Positions 40,546 through 49,739 are shown, numbered from the stretch's first letter. The stretch: 64,000 nt of DNA from Acidovorax radicis N35 (GCF_000204195.1 NZ_AFBG01000021.1:434001-498000); one strand, 5' to 3'. Numbers and translations are program-made. The notes: generated by a model from the sequence alone, not told the origin.

Positions 40546-41646
40546 ATGACCCACGCACACCGCTCCGCCACCCCCATTTCCACCCACGACACCACGCGCA
40601 TTGATGACACGCGCATCAAGGCCGTGCGCCCGCTCATCACGCCGGCTCTGCTGCAAGAGTGGCTGCCCACGCCCGATGCGGCACAGACGCTGGTGGAAAC
40701 CAGCCGCGCCGCCATTTCGCGGGTGCTGCAAGGGCAGGATGATCGGCTCATCGTGGTGGTGGGGCCCTGCTCCATCCACGACCACAGCCAGGCCATGGAA
40801 TACGCCCACCAGTTGAAGGCACAGGCCGATGCACTGCAGGCCGACCTGCTCATCGTGATGCGCGTGTATTTCGAGAAGCCGCGCACCACCGTGGGCTGGA
40901 AGGGCTACATCAACGACCCGCACCTCGATGGCAGCTTTGCCATCAACGAAGGGCTGGAGCTGGCGCGGCAGCTGCTGCTGGACGTGCTGGCCGTGGGCCT
41001 GCCGGTGGGCACGGAGTTCCTGGATTTGTTGAGCCCGCAGTTCATCAGCGACCTCGTGAGCTGGGGCGCCATTGGTGCGCGCACCACCGAGAGCCAGAGC
41101 CACCGCCAACTGGCCAGCGGCCTGTCGTGCCCCGTGGGCTTCAAGAACGGCACCGATGGCGGTGTGAAGGTGGCCAGCGACGCCATCCAGGCGGCGCAGG
41201 CATCGCACGCCTTCATGGGCATGACCAAGATGGGGCAGGCCGCCATCTTCGAGACACGCGGCAACCAGGACTGCCACGTGATTTTGCGCGGCGGCAAGCA
41301 GCCCAACTACAGCGCAACCGATGTGGATGCGGCCTGCGCCATGCTCCAGGCGGCGGGCCTGCGCGAGCAGGTGATGATCGACGTGAGCCACGCCAACAGC
41401 AGCAAGCAACACCAGCGCCAGATCTCCGTGGCCGACGACGTGGCCCAGCAGATTGCTGCGGGCGATGCACGCATCACCGGGCTGATGATTGAAAGCCACC
41501 TGCAGGAAGGTCGTCAGGACATCGTTCCCGGCCAGCCGCTGCAACACGGCGTGTCGGTGACCGACGCCTGCATCAGCATGGCGCAGACCATTCCGGTGCT
41601 GGAGGGGCTGGCGGCCGCCGTGCGGGCGCGGCGCGCACGGGCGTGA
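40546..41646 (+). CDS. aroG: 3-deoxy-7-phosphoheptulonate synthase (DAHP synthase, class I)
   Basis: The 366-residue protein catalyses condensation of phosphoenolpyruvate and erythrose 4-phosphate, the first step of the shikimate pathway. Class I AroF/G/H signatures are IVVVGPCSIHDHSQAMEYA, MRVYFEKPRTTVGWKGYINDP, GIGARTTESQSHRQLASG, VGFKNGTDGGVKVA, VILRGGKQPNY and MIDVSHANSSKQHQRQ. Which aromatic amino acid inhibits it cannot be read from sequence with confidence. ATG 40546 gives MTHAHRS. Confidence 0.94.
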   Translation: MTHAHRSATPISTHDTTRIDDTRIKAVRPLITPALLQEWLPTPDAAQTLVETSRAAISRVLQGQDDRLIVVVGPCSIHDHSQAMEYAHQLKAQADALQADLLIVMRVYFEKPRTTVGWKGYINDPHLDGSFAINEGLELARQLLLDVLAVGLPVGTEFLDLLSPQFISDLVSWGAIGARTTESQSHRQLASGLSCPVGFKNGTDGGVKVASDAIQAAQASHAFMGMTKMGQAAIFETRGNQDCHVILRGGKQPNYSATDVDAACAMLQAAGLREQVMIDVSHANSSKQHQRQISVADDVAQQIAAGDARITGLMIESHLQEGRQDIVPGQPLQHGVSVTDACISMAQTIPVLEGLAAAVRARRARA

Positions 41647-41688
41647 GCACCATGCGGGCGCCGCCTGCAGAACAGTACGGCTGACGAC

Positions 41689-42138
41689 CTACCTCGCAGC
41701 GGCGAGATCGATGTTGCGGGCCGTGGCCAGGAGGGTGGCGCACAGGGTCTCGGTGCCCCCTGCATCCACCGCGAACACGTCGGACGCACACACGGTAAGC
41801 AGCCGCGCTGCATCGACCACACGCCCGCGCGCCCGAAGGCAGGTGCCTTTTGCGGGCGCCACAAGTTTGATGGTCGCATCCACCGTGGCATTGGTCCAGC
41901 CTGGCGGCAGCACGCTGCCCGCCGCAGCCACCGCGGCAAAGTCCCCCAGGGCAAACACGGCCGCAGCCTGCAGTTGGCCGGGGCGAAAGCAGAGTGCTTC
42001 GCCGATTGGCATCTCCATTTCAACCCGGCCCGCTTCGGCATGGACGAAGCGCAGCCCCAGCGTGCGGGCCATGGGCATGGCCAGAACCAATGTCTGCAAC
42101 TGAGCGACGTGGGAGGTGGACGGTGGGGACGAAGTCAT
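41689..42138 (-). CDS. PaaI-type hotdog-fold thioesterase
   Basis: The 149-residue protein has the hotdog pattern AMPMARTLGLRFVHAEAGRVEMEMP, FRPGQLQAAAVFALGDFAAVAAAGSVLP with the catalytic acidic residue in the hotdog helix, and ATVDATIKLVAPAKGTCLRARGRVV. It should hydrolyse an acyl-CoA thioester. Its ATG overlaps the stop of the MerR gene (ATGA), so the two form an operon. Confidence 0.82.
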   Translation of the reverse strand: MTSSPPSTSHVAQLQTLVLAMPMARTLGLRFVHAEAGRVEMEMPIGEALCFRPGQLQAAAVFALGDFAAVAAAGSVLPPGWTNATVDATIKLVAPAKGTCLRARGRVVDAARLLTVCASDVFAVDAGGTETLCATLLATARNIDLAAAR

Positions 42139-42614
42139 GGCGTTTTCCTGTGAGGTGCGGGCTGGGATGAGGACTTGGTGGGTGTTTTGGGCCGCACACG
42201 CGGCCAGTTGCCGGGTGCAGGGGGGCTCTTGGCGTCCTGCACCGCCGGGGGCGGCATCTGCCGCTTGCGCTGTTGCGCTTCGAGCCAGGCTTGGTGTTCC
42301 AGCACCACCTGCTTTTGGGCTTGCAACTGGCTGATCTGCTGCTCCAGCGCGGCCGCGCGTTCCCGCAGGGCGTGGACCATGTCGTCAATGCCCAGCGTGC
42401 CGGCGCGGTAGTCATCGAGCCGCCGGGCAATCTGCGGCAGGGCGAAGCCCAGCTGGCGCGACATGGCAATGAAAACCACCTCGCGCTTGATGCTGGCGGG
42501 ATAGTCCCGGTATCCATTGGCCCGACGGTGCGGACGAATCAGCCCCAGCCGTTCGTAGTGGCGCAAGGCGTGGACGGACACCGAGGCCTGGTGGGCAAGT
42601 TCGGAGATCTGCAT
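42135..42614 (-). CDS. MerR-family transcriptional regulator
   Basis: The 159-residue protein has an N-terminal MerR winged helix (MQISELAHQASVSVHALRHYERLGLIRPHRRANGYRDYP), the linker with FIAMSRQLGFALPQIARRLDDY and a coiled coil (ALRERAAALEQQISQLQAQKQVVLEHQAWLEAQQ). The tail is Pro/Lys-rich and probably disordered. There is no cysteine cluster for metal sensing. It probably regulates its own promoter and the co-encoded thioesterase. ATG 42614 is the natural family start. Confidence 0.9.
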   Translation of the reverse strand: MQISELAHQASVSVHALRHYERLGLIRPHRRANGYRDYPASIKREVVFIAMSRQLGFALPQIARRLDDYRAGTLGIDDMVHALRERAAALEQQISQLQAQKQVVLEHQAWLEAQQRKRQMPPPAVQDAKSPPAPGNWPRVRPKTPTKSSSQPAPHRKTP

Positions 42615-42944
42615 GCCACGAAGGCTAGCAAGCCTGGTGTTGCGCGAAGGTTGCCTTGGCGACTGATTGCGCATCCCTCGCAGTCAAGTCGTCGTTTTTT
42701 CATTTGGGACAAACCCGCATGGTGCGGTGCGTCAACGCGGGCCTGTGCGGTGTAGCATTGATGTTTTACCAGTGGTGGCCTCGGCGTTTGCGGATTCCTG
42801 CAGCGGCTGGGCCGTCCGGCATGTGCCGCTTTACCGCCCCACTCCCTTGTTGTTGACGCAGCTCCGGCCCCCCTACAACCCTCCCCAGGCGGCAAAACGC
42901 CCAGAGGTCGGATGCGTACCCATGGGCCTTGCCCCCGCGTGACC

Positions 42945-45900
42945 ATGCCGCCTGCGCACGCACCCCAAGAGGCCGCGCGGCTCCACGCATTGCAGTCCTA
43001 CGCCATTCTGGATACGCCCTCGGAAGATGCGTTTGACCAACTGGCCACGCTGGCCGCGCGCATCTGCGATTGCCCGATGGCCGTGGTCAATTTTGTCGAC
43101 AGCGAGCGCCAATGGTTCAAGGCGGCGGTGGGGGTGCCGTTCGCGCAGACCGACCGCGCCATCGCCTTTTGTGACCACGCACTGGACGGCAACCGCGATG
43201 CCGTGGTGGTGCCTGACGCCAGCAAGCATCCAGCATTTTCGGGCAATCCGCTGGTGGTGGGCGAACCCCGCGTCCGGTTCTATGCCTGCGTGCCGCTCGT
43301 CACGCCGGAAGGTTTTGCGCTGGGGACGCTGGCCGTGCTGGACACCGTGCCCCGCACACTGGGGGCCGAGCAGCTCGACGGCCTGAAGATCCTCGCAGGG
43401 CAGGCCATGGTGCAGCTGGAGCTGCGCCGCCAGAAGCGCCTGCTGGCCCAGCTGGTGCAGGAGCGCGACCAGATGCACGCCGAGATGCTGGCCCAGAGCG
43501 ACGCGCTGCGTGTGGCGGGGCAGATTGCGCGCATCGGGGGATGGACAGTGGAACTGCCCAGCCTGCAGCTGACCTGGTCGCAGGAGATCGCTGCCGCCTA
43601 TGGGCTCCCCCACCGCGTGGGGAGCCTGGCCCAGGTGCTGCAGCTGTACACGCCGCCATACCGGGTGCCGATGCAAAAGGCGTTTGACGAGTGCATGCTC
43701 CATGGCACACCGTTCGACATGGAGGCCGAGGTGGCCATGCCCGGTGGCGGGCGATTCTGGGTGCGCACGGCCGGTCAGGCTGCGCGCGATGCCGGTGGCC
43801 AGATCATCCGCATCCAGGGGGCCTTCCAGGACATCTCGGTCCAGCACCAGGCCCGGCAGGCACGCCGCGAAAGTGAAGAGCGTTTTCACCTGGTGTCGCG
43901 TGCCACGGCCGATGCCGTGTGGGACTGGAACCTAAACACCGATGCCATGTGGTGGAACGAAGGCATGCAGAACCTGTTTGGCGTGCCGCTCGACCAGCTG
44001 CCGCCCGACAGCACCTCCTGGACACTGCGGCTGCACCCTGAGGACAGCCAGGAAATCCTCCACGGCATCCACGCAGCCATTGACGGCACGGACAACCACT
44101 GGTCGGCCGAATACCGCTTTCTGCGGCAAGATGGAACGTATGCCTGGGTGCTGGACCGTGGATTCCTGATTCGCGACTCGGCCGGCAAGGCCGTGCGCAT
44201 GGTGGGCGGCATGACCGACATCAGCGCACAAAAGCTGACCGAACTCGACGCACAGCGCGATGCCCAGAACCATGCCGAGCTGCTGCACGTGCAGCAGCGC
44301 ATCTCGTCGCTGGACCTGCCCCTTCCCGAAGTGCTGCAGCTGGTGGCCGACACGGTGCTGCGCCAGACCCTGGCCCGCGGTGCATTGGTGGAGCTGTTGC
44401 AGGGCCACCAGCTGGTGGCGCAGGCCTCGGCAGGCGACCACGTGCGGCCTGTGGGGCATCTGCTGGCCGTGGACCAGAGCCTGCTGTGGCCCGCACTGCG
44501 CGAAGGGCGCACGGTGGTGTGCAACGACACCGAGGCCGAGGGCTGGGACATGGCTTCGCTGCCCCACCGCCATGGCGTGCGCTCGGTCATGGCGGTGCCG
44601 CTGCGCACGGCGCAGGGGGTGGTGGGTTCACTCAAGGTGACGTCGGACAAGCCCAACGCGTTCTCGCGGCGCGATGTGGCGCACCTGGAGATCCTCACCG
44701 AATCCCTGGGGGCCATGGTGCAGCTGCGGCATGTGGCCGGGCAGCTCCGGGCGTCGGAGCAGCAGTACCGCATGCTGTTCAACGAACATCCCCATCCCAT
44801 GTGGGTGTACGACAAGGAAACGCTGCGCCTGCAGGCTGTGAACCAGTCGATGGAAACGCACTACGGCTACACCGAGGCCGAGTTGCTGGCGATGGAAATG
44901 ACGGACCTGTGGCCGGCCGAACGGCACGCCACCATTCGGGAAGCCCTTCAGGCGATTGCGATCGACCAGCGCAACAAACCAGTGATCAGCCGCCACGTCA
45001 AGAAGGACGGCACGTTCATGGATGTGGAGATCACGGCTGGCAGCATCAGCTTCAATGGCCGCCCGGCGCGGCAGGTGCTGGCCACCGATGTGACCGAGCG
45101 CCTGCGCACCGAACGCGAGCTGGCCCGCATGGGCCGTGCCCAGCGCCTGCTGAGCGCATGCAACGAGACCCTGGTGCGCGCCACGTCAGAAACCACGCTG
45201 CTGCAGGCCATCTGCCAGATTGCCGTGGACATCGGCGGCTACCGCATGGGCTGGGTGGGGTTTGCACTGGACGACGAACGCAAGTCCATCGAGCCAGTTG
45301 CCCATGCGGGGTACAACCAGAACTATCTCGAAAACCTGCAGCTTTCCTGGTCGGCCGACGACCCCTACGGCCGGGGACCGGCGGGCACGGCCGTGCGCTC
45401 GGGCAAACCCGTGATCGTGCAGGACATCCGCACCGAGGGTGACTTTGCCGACTGGACCGAGCGCATGCTGGACCACGGCTTTCATGGCGTGATCTGTCTG
45501 CCTTTGCAGGACCGTGATCGCAACCGCGACCGCACCTTTGGCCTGCTGTACCTTTACGCGCCCGACATCCTGCAGATCAGCCCCGAAGAAGCGGCCCTGC
45601 TGCAGGAGCTCTCCAACGACCTGGCCTTTGGCATCACCAGCCTGCGCGCGCACAAGGCGCAGCAGCGGCTGCAGGCCTCGGTGCTCAAGGTGGCGGCGGC
45701 AGTGTCGGCCAGCACAGGCACCGAGTTTTTTGTGCAGCTGGTGCGCAACATGGCCGACGCCCTGGGGGCCCAAGGCGGCTGCGTGGTGCGGCTGTTGCCC
45801 GACGTGCAGGGGCGACCGCCCCGGGTGGCCACGCTGGCTGCGGTGCTCGATGGCCAGATGTTGCCCAACGACGAATACAGCCTGGAGGGCACACCCAGCC

Positions 45901-47831
45901 TCATGCTGCTGTCGCAGCGCGCGCACGTGGTGACCGACAAGGTGCAGCAACTGCACCCCGATGCCCCGATGCTGCGCTATGTGGGCGCGCAGGGTTACGC
46001 AGGGCAGCAGCTGTGCAACGCCGATGGCGAAGTGGTGGGCATCGTGTTTGTGCTGTTCCGCCAGCCCATTGCAGAAACGGACTTCATCACATCCACGCTG
46101 CAGATCTTCGCCGCGCGCGCGTCGTCCGAGATCGACCGGCAGCAGGCCGATGCCCGCATCCGCCACCAGGCCTCGCTGCTGGACAAGGCCCAGGACGCCA
46201 TCCTGGTGCGCGACCTGGAACACCGCATCATCTTCTGGAACAAAAGCGCCGAACGCCTGTACGGCTGGTCGCAGTTGCAGGCGCTGGGCCAGTCCATCGA
46301 GACGCTGCTCTACGACGACCCCGCCCATTTCCGCCATGCGACGCAGACGGTGCTGGAGCAGGGCGAGTGGACGGGCGAGATCGTGCACCGCCACCGTGAC
46401 GGCAGCACCATCGAGGTCGAGGGCCGCTGGACCCTGGTGCGTGGCGACGACGGCCAGCCGCAATCCATTCTGGCCATCAACACCGACATCCGCCAGCGCA
46501 AGGCCAATGAGCGTGAAATACAGCGCCTGGCTTTCTACGACGCGCTCACGGGCCTGCCCAACCGCATGCTGCTGATGGACCGCATGGGCCATGCGCTGGC
46601 CAATGCCCAGCGCCGCCAGCAGGGCGGGGCGCTGCTGTTCATCGACCTCGACAACTTCAAGACCCTGAACGACACCCTGGGCCACGACCAGGGCGACCTG
46701 CTGCTGCAGCAGGTGGCGCAGCGCCTGAACACCTGCGTGCGCAGCGTGGACACGGTAGCCCGGCTGGGGGGCGACGAGTTTGTGGTGATGCTCGAAGAAC
46801 TGAGCCCCAAGCCCCACGAGCTGGCTCTGCACGCGCGCGGGGTGGGCGAGAAGATTTTGGCCATGCTGGCCGTGCCCTATGCACTGGCGGGCTACCAGTA
46901 CCGCAGCACTCCCAGCATCGGCGTCGCGCCGTTCACCGGCGAGCAGACCAGCGTGGGTGAGCTGCTCAAACAGGCAGACCTGGCCATGTACCAGGCCAAG
47001 ACCGCAGGGCGCAACACACTGCGCTTTTTCGACCCCGACATGCAGGCCGTGGTGACGGCCCGCGCCGGGCTGGAGACCGACCTGCGCGCGGCACTGGCAC
47101 AAGAGGAATTCTTACTGCACTTCCAGCCGCAGATGCACCAGTCTGGCCGCTGCGTGGGGGTGGAGGCGCTGGTGCGCTGGGCCAGCCCGCAGCGCGGCAT
47201 GGTGCCCCCTTCCGTATTCATCCCGCTGGCCGAAGAAACCGGGCTCATCCTGCCGCTGGGCCGCTGGGTGCTGCACACGGCATGCAAGCTGCTGGCCACC
47301 TGGCAGGCCGACCCGCAGCTGGCGCACCTGACCATGGCGGTCAACGTGAGTTCGCGCCAGTTCCGCCATGCCAGTTTTGTGGACGATGTGGCCCGCGTGC
47401 TGGCCATCACCGGGGCGCCAGCCCATCTGCTCAAGCTGGAGCTGACCGAAAGCCTGCTGGTGGAAGACATGGAGACCACCATCGCCACCATGGCGGCGCT
47501 GCGCTCCCACGGCGTGGGGTTCTCGCTGGACGACTTCGGCACCGGCTATTCGTCCCTGAGCTACTTGAAGCGCATGCCACTCGATCAGCTCAAGATCGAC
47601 CAGAGTTTTGTGCGCGACCTACTGACCGACCCGAACGACGCCGCCATTGTGGACACCATCATTGGCCTGTCGCGCAGCCTGGGCCTGGAAGTCATCGCCG
47701 AAGGCGTGGAGACTCCCGAGCAACGCGAGCTGCTGGCCCGCGCCGGTTGCCAGCTCTACCAGGGCTATCTCTTCAGCCGCCCCCTGTCTGCGGACCTCCT
47801 GGGGGCCTTCCTGCGCCCCTCCGCTGCATAG
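42945..47831 (+). CDS. Very large cytosolic GAF/PAS multi-sensor GGDEF-EAL protein
   Basis: The protein has 1628 residues and no membrane helix. Order by eye: GAF (~10-150), coiled coil, PAS (~195-305), PAS (~315-425, VWDWNLNTDAMWWNEGMQNLFG), GAF (~440-590), PAS (~605-725), GAF (~730-880, GYRMGWVGFALDD), GAF (~890-1050), PAS (~1055-1180, DAILVRDLEHRIIFWNKSAERLYGW), GGDEF and EAL. GGDEF is intact at 1275-1279 (RLGGDEFVV) and EAL at 1407-1409 (VEALVRW), with DDFGTGYSSLSYLKRM and KIDQSFVRDL. It is a bifunctional c-di-GMP enzyme integrating many inputs. An in-frame ATG at 42912 is an alternative start. Confidence 0.92.
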   Translation: MPPAHAPQEAARLHALQSYAILDTPSEDAFDQLATLAARICDCPMAVVNFVDSERQWFKAAVGVPFAQTDRAIAFCDHALDGNRDAVVVPDASKHPAFSGNPLVVGEPRVRFYACVPLVTPEGFALGTLAVLDTVPRTLGAEQLDGLKILAGQAMVQLELRRQKRLLAQLVQERDQMHAEMLAQSDALRVAGQIARIGGWTVELPSLQLTWSQEIAAAYGLPHRVGSLAQVLQLYTPPYRVPMQKAFDECMLHGTPFDMEAEVAMPGGGRFWVRTAGQAARDAGGQIIRIQGAFQDISVQHQARQARRESEERFHLVSRATADAVWDWNLNTDAMWWNEGMQNLFGVPLDQLPPDSTSWTLRLHPEDSQEILHGIHAAIDGTDNHWSAEYRFLRQDGTYAWVLDRGFLIRDSAGKAVRMVGGMTDISAQKLTELDAQRDAQNHAELLHVQQRISSLDLPLPEVLQLVADTVLRQTLARGALVELLQGHQLVAQASAGDHVRPVGHLLAVDQSLLWPALREGRTVVCNDTEAEGWDMASLPHRHGVRSVMAVPLRTAQGVVGSLKVTSDKPNAFSRRDVAHLEILTESLGAMVQLRHVAGQLRASEQQYRMLFNEHPHPMWVYDKETLRLQAVNQSMETHYGYTEAELLAMEMTDLWPAERHATIREALQAIAIDQRNKPVISRHVKKDGTFMDVEITAGSISFNGRPARQVLATDVTERLRTERELARMGRAQRLLSACNETLVRATSETTLLQAICQIAVDIGGYRMGWVGFALDDERKSIEPVAHAGYNQNYLENLQLSWSADDPYGRGPAGTAVRSGKPVIVQDIRTEGDFADWTERMLDHGFHGVICLPLQDRDRNRDRTFGLLYLYAPDILQISPEEAALLQELSNDLAFGITSLRAHKAQQRLQASVLKVAAAVSASTGTEFFVQLVRNMADALGAQGGCVVRLLPDVQGRPPRVATLAAVLDGQMLPNDEYSLEGTPSLMLLSQRAHVVTDKVQQLHPDAPMLRYVGAQGYAGQQLCNADGEVVGIVFVLFRQPIAETDFITSTLQIFAARASSEIDRQQADARIRHQASLLDKAQDAILVRDLEHRIIFWNKSAERLYGWSQLQALGQSIETLLYDDPAHFRHATQTVLEQGEWTGEIVHRHRDGSTIEVEGRWTLVRGDDGQPQSILAINTDIRQRKANEREIQRLAFYDALTGLPNRMLLMDRMGHALANAQRRQQGGALLFIDLDNFKTLNDTLGHDQGDLLLQQVAQRLNTCVRSVDTVARLGGDEFVVMLEELSPKPHELALHARGVGEKILAMLAVPYALAGYQYRSTPSIGVAPFTGEQTSVGELLKQADLAMYQAKTAGRNTLRFFDPDMQAVVTARAGLETDLRAALAQEEFLLHFQPQMHQSGRCVGVEALVRWASPQRGMVPPSVFIPLAEETGLILPLGRWVLHTACKLLATWQADPQLAHLTMAVNVSSRQFRHASFVDDVARVLAITGAPAHLLKLELTESLLVEDMETTIATMAALRSHGVGFSLDDFGTGYSSLSYLKRMPLDQLKIDQSFVRDLLTDPNDAAIVDTIIGLSRSLGLEVIAEGVETPEQRELLARAGCQLYQGYLFSRPLSADLLGAFLRPSAA

Positions 47832-48007
47832 ACGGCCCACGCGGCCCCGCTTTTTTCCCATTGTCCTGACGGCCCGCGCGCCGCCGTCGGCTGCGTTTTT
47901 TCGCTGCAACGCTGTCCCTTGCCTCCATTCGGCCACCTCAGACGCCCTCAAACCCCTTCTGAAGATGGGCACCACGACGCTCCGCTGCACCCCGAGTTGT
48001 CCCTCTG

Positions 48008-48240
48008 TCTTCTTCTTATGTTGTCTATAAATACATAGTCGTAGTAGTAGAAGGCGCCCCGAATTGTGGACAACCGCTTTTTCTTGAGGTGTGGCGGGCA
48101 CTTGCACGCGCGCCAACCCTGTGCACCGAACCCTCTTGCCGTTGTCGTGGGAACGGGGACAAAACACGGTGCCCGCCTTTTTCTGTGGATAACCAGGTGG
48201 TTGTGCCAGAACTATCCCCAGTCTTACGCACTGGAATGGA
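48008..48240 (+). repeat. Origin-like module A (AT-rich, TAG triplets, DnaA boxes)
   Basis: From left to right it holds AT-rich CTATAAATACATA (48025-48037), CGTAGTAGTAG triplets (48040-48050), a 14-base GC-rich spacer and TGTGGACAA (48065-48073, one mismatch from a DnaA box). A perfect DnaA box TGTGGATAA follows at 48184-48192, then GTTGTGCCAGAACT (48200-48213) and a decayed box TTACGCACT (48224-48232). Box positions are in the same register as module B. Confidence 0.7.
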
Positions 48241-48261
48241 TTTGCACCGATTTTTTGCAAA

Positions 48262-48318
48262 AAATGGCACGCAGCGCTTATTGAATAAGCGGTTTTAGCT
48301 ATCTTATTGATAGTAATT
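48262..48318 (+). repeat. Interspersed inverted repeat, copy 7
   Basis: AAAATGGCACGCAGCGCTTA, TTGAATAAGCGG, then TTTTAGCTATCTTATTGATA. It lies between the two origin-like modules. Confidence 0.6.
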
Positions 48319-48483
48319 TGGATGATTGGGGCCCATCACACCCGGGATGCGATGGGCGCCAGAGCCTGGCCAGACAGGTCGCCAGGCCTTGGGGGGTCCC
48401 TAAGCGCCAGGTCTGCCGTCCCCGTTGCAGGCCATTGGCCTGGATTTGGTGGTGCGACGAGGCCTGTCTGAAGGGGTTCTGGT

Positions 48484-48720
48484 TATTCTTTTATGGTTCT
48501 ATATATAAATAGCAGTAGTAGTAGAGCGACCCACTTTCTGTGGACAAGCCCATTTTTACCAATGCTGGCGCGGGCTTGCGTCGCTGCAAAGTCTGTGTGG
48601 CGGCCTGCACAAAAGCCGGGGCTCGCAGACAACAACTTCCAGCTATCCCCATTTGGTGTGGATAACCTGCAGGTTGTGCCAGAACTGTTCCCAGCGTTAT
48701 CCACAATGGGTTTGGATGGA
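48484..48720 (+). repeat. Origin-like module B (AT-rich, TAG triplets, DnaA boxes)
   Basis: AT-rich CTATATATAAATA (48499-48511) and GCAGTAGTAGTAG (48512-48524) are followed by a 14-base spacer and TGTGGACAA (48539-48547). Then come a perfect TGTGGATAA (48657-48665), GTTGTGCCAGAACT (48673-48686) and a perfect inverted box TTATCCACA (48697-48705). Spacings between corresponding elements differ from module A by at most one base. This is the better-preserved copy. Confidence 0.72.
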
Positions 48721-48745
48721 CGCCTGCAGCGGCCCTAAAAAGTAC

Positions 48746-48778
48746 AAAGCCCGGGGTCCGTCGAGGACTCCGGGCTTT
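48746..48778 (-). terminator. Rho-independent terminator of the Spy-like gene
   Basis: A 14-bp stem (AAAGCCCGGGGTCC / GGACTCCGGGCTTT, one G-T wobble) closes a GTCGA loop. On the minus strand it is followed by a TTTTT run, and it lies ~65 bases beyond the stop of the minus-strand gene. Confidence 0.85.
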
Positions 48779-48841
48779 GCAAAGGAAAGAAGGAAGGGGG
48801 CAACCGCCTAAGCGGTAGAACCCGAGACCTGGGCCAAAGGT

Positions 48842-49399
48842 TTACTTTGCGGGTGCGGCAGGCGGCTTGGGATGGTGGCCTTCGCCACCGCGCATGCCGT
48901 GGTGCCCGTGCCGGCCTTCTCCCTCGCCCTTCATGCCGCCCATGCGGTGGCCCCGGTGGGCCTGGGCGTCAAACGTCTTCTGTTGCTCGGGCGTCAGGGC
49001 CGCGTAGAAGGTCTTGGTGGCCTCGCCACGGCGGTCGGCCTCGGCAGCGTGCTGGGCGCGCAGGGCCCGCATGCGGTCGATGCGTTCAGGGGTGGTCAGC
49101 TTGTCCATGTCCTTGTGGTCCAGGCGGGCCGTGCGTTCGCCGGGTTGCATTGCGGCGGTGAACGCCGTCCAGGCGGGTTCTTGTGCGGCAGTCAACTTGA
49201 GCTGTCCCTTGAGGGCTGCCATGCGCTGGGCCATGTGGGCCTGGTGGCGTTCATGGCGGTCACCCGCCTTGTGGCGGCCTTCAGGGGCCGTGGCGCCTGC
49301 TGCAGGCGGGGCAGCGGGCGGTTGTTGCGCCAGCACCGGCAGGGCCAGGGCAGCAAGAACAGCGGTGGCGGCCAGGTGGTGTTGGAATTTGAAAACCAT
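48842..49399 (-). CDS. Spy/CpxP-family periplasmic LTxxQ protein
   Basis: The 185-residue protein has a signal peptide (HHLAATAVLAALALPVLA, cut before QQPPAAP). Two LTxxQ motifs typical of Spy/CpxP are seen: KLTAAQEPAWTAFTAAM and ALTPEQQKTFDAQ. Long charged helices lie between them (HMAQRMAALKGQLK, RMRALRAQHAAEADRRGEATKTFYAAL), and the tail is His/Gly/Met-rich (GHRMGGMKGEGEGRHGHHG), possibly metal-binding. The family chaperones unfolded periplasmic proteins and responds to envelope stress. AAAGGA precedes the ATG at 49399. Confidence 0.88.
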   Translation of the reverse strand: MVFKFQHHLAATAVLAALALPVLAQQPPAAPPAAGATAPEGRHKAGDRHERHQAHMAQRMAALKGQLKLTAAQEPAWTAFTAAMQPGERTARLDHKDMDKLTTPERIDRMRALRAQHAAEADRRGEATKTFYAALTPEQQKTFDAQAHRGHRMGGMKGEGEGRHGHHGMRGGEGHHPKPPAAPAK

Positions 49400-49739
49400 G
49401 GTGTGAGTCCTTTCACAGGGGTTGGGGGCTCGCCAGGACGACCGTTCCGGCGATTGAGGGCCAGTGTCCGCCCCGCATGTATCGCCGCCATACCCGTTGG
49501 GTGAGGCTGTGTAAAGTTGTGACAAGAAGCTGCTCGCCTTCCATCGAATAGATGTCAGGTGAAAATGGTATCTACCGCTTTATCTATAAGCTTTTTAAGC
49601 TATAAAAAAAGTAGCGTATACATGTGAGCTTTTCGTACCGAAGGCGGGGCTTGCAGGGGAGCTGGCAGCGACCGTCGACAATGGCGTGTTCGGCGTTTGC
49701 CGGTGGTTTGTTTAACGATTTCCCAACAAAAGGTTTTCC
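49400..49739. other. 340-bp intergenic region before rdgC
   Basis: It holds the promoter region of the minus-strand Spy-like gene and of rdgC. A stretch at 49556-49620 (GGTATCTACCGCTTTATCTA, TAAGCTTTTTAAGCTATAAA) reads as a decayed copy of the interspersed repeat. No gene is supported here. Confidence 0.5.

Larger units (their letters stand above)
47832..48841. other. 1-kb non-coding region with origin-like modules
   Basis: No convincing gene lies here; the short open frames overlap the repeats and lack ribosome sites. The region holds a T-rich lead (47850-47900), module A (48008-48240), an interspersed repeat (48262-48318), a GC-rich segment with the near-palindrome CAGGCCATTGGCCTG (48428-48442), module B (48484-48720) and a terminator serving the minus-strand gene to the right. 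Confidence 0.8.

Noticed and set aside
45186..47102. A 638-codon minus-strand frame opposite the GAF/PAS/GGDEF/EAL gene
   Set aside because: It is a shadow of a real gene, with no ribosome site or recognisable domain.
48066..48738. Several 60-80 codon frames within the origin-like modules
   Set aside because: They overlap the repeats on both strands, lack ribosome sites, and their codon pattern does not match genes nearby.
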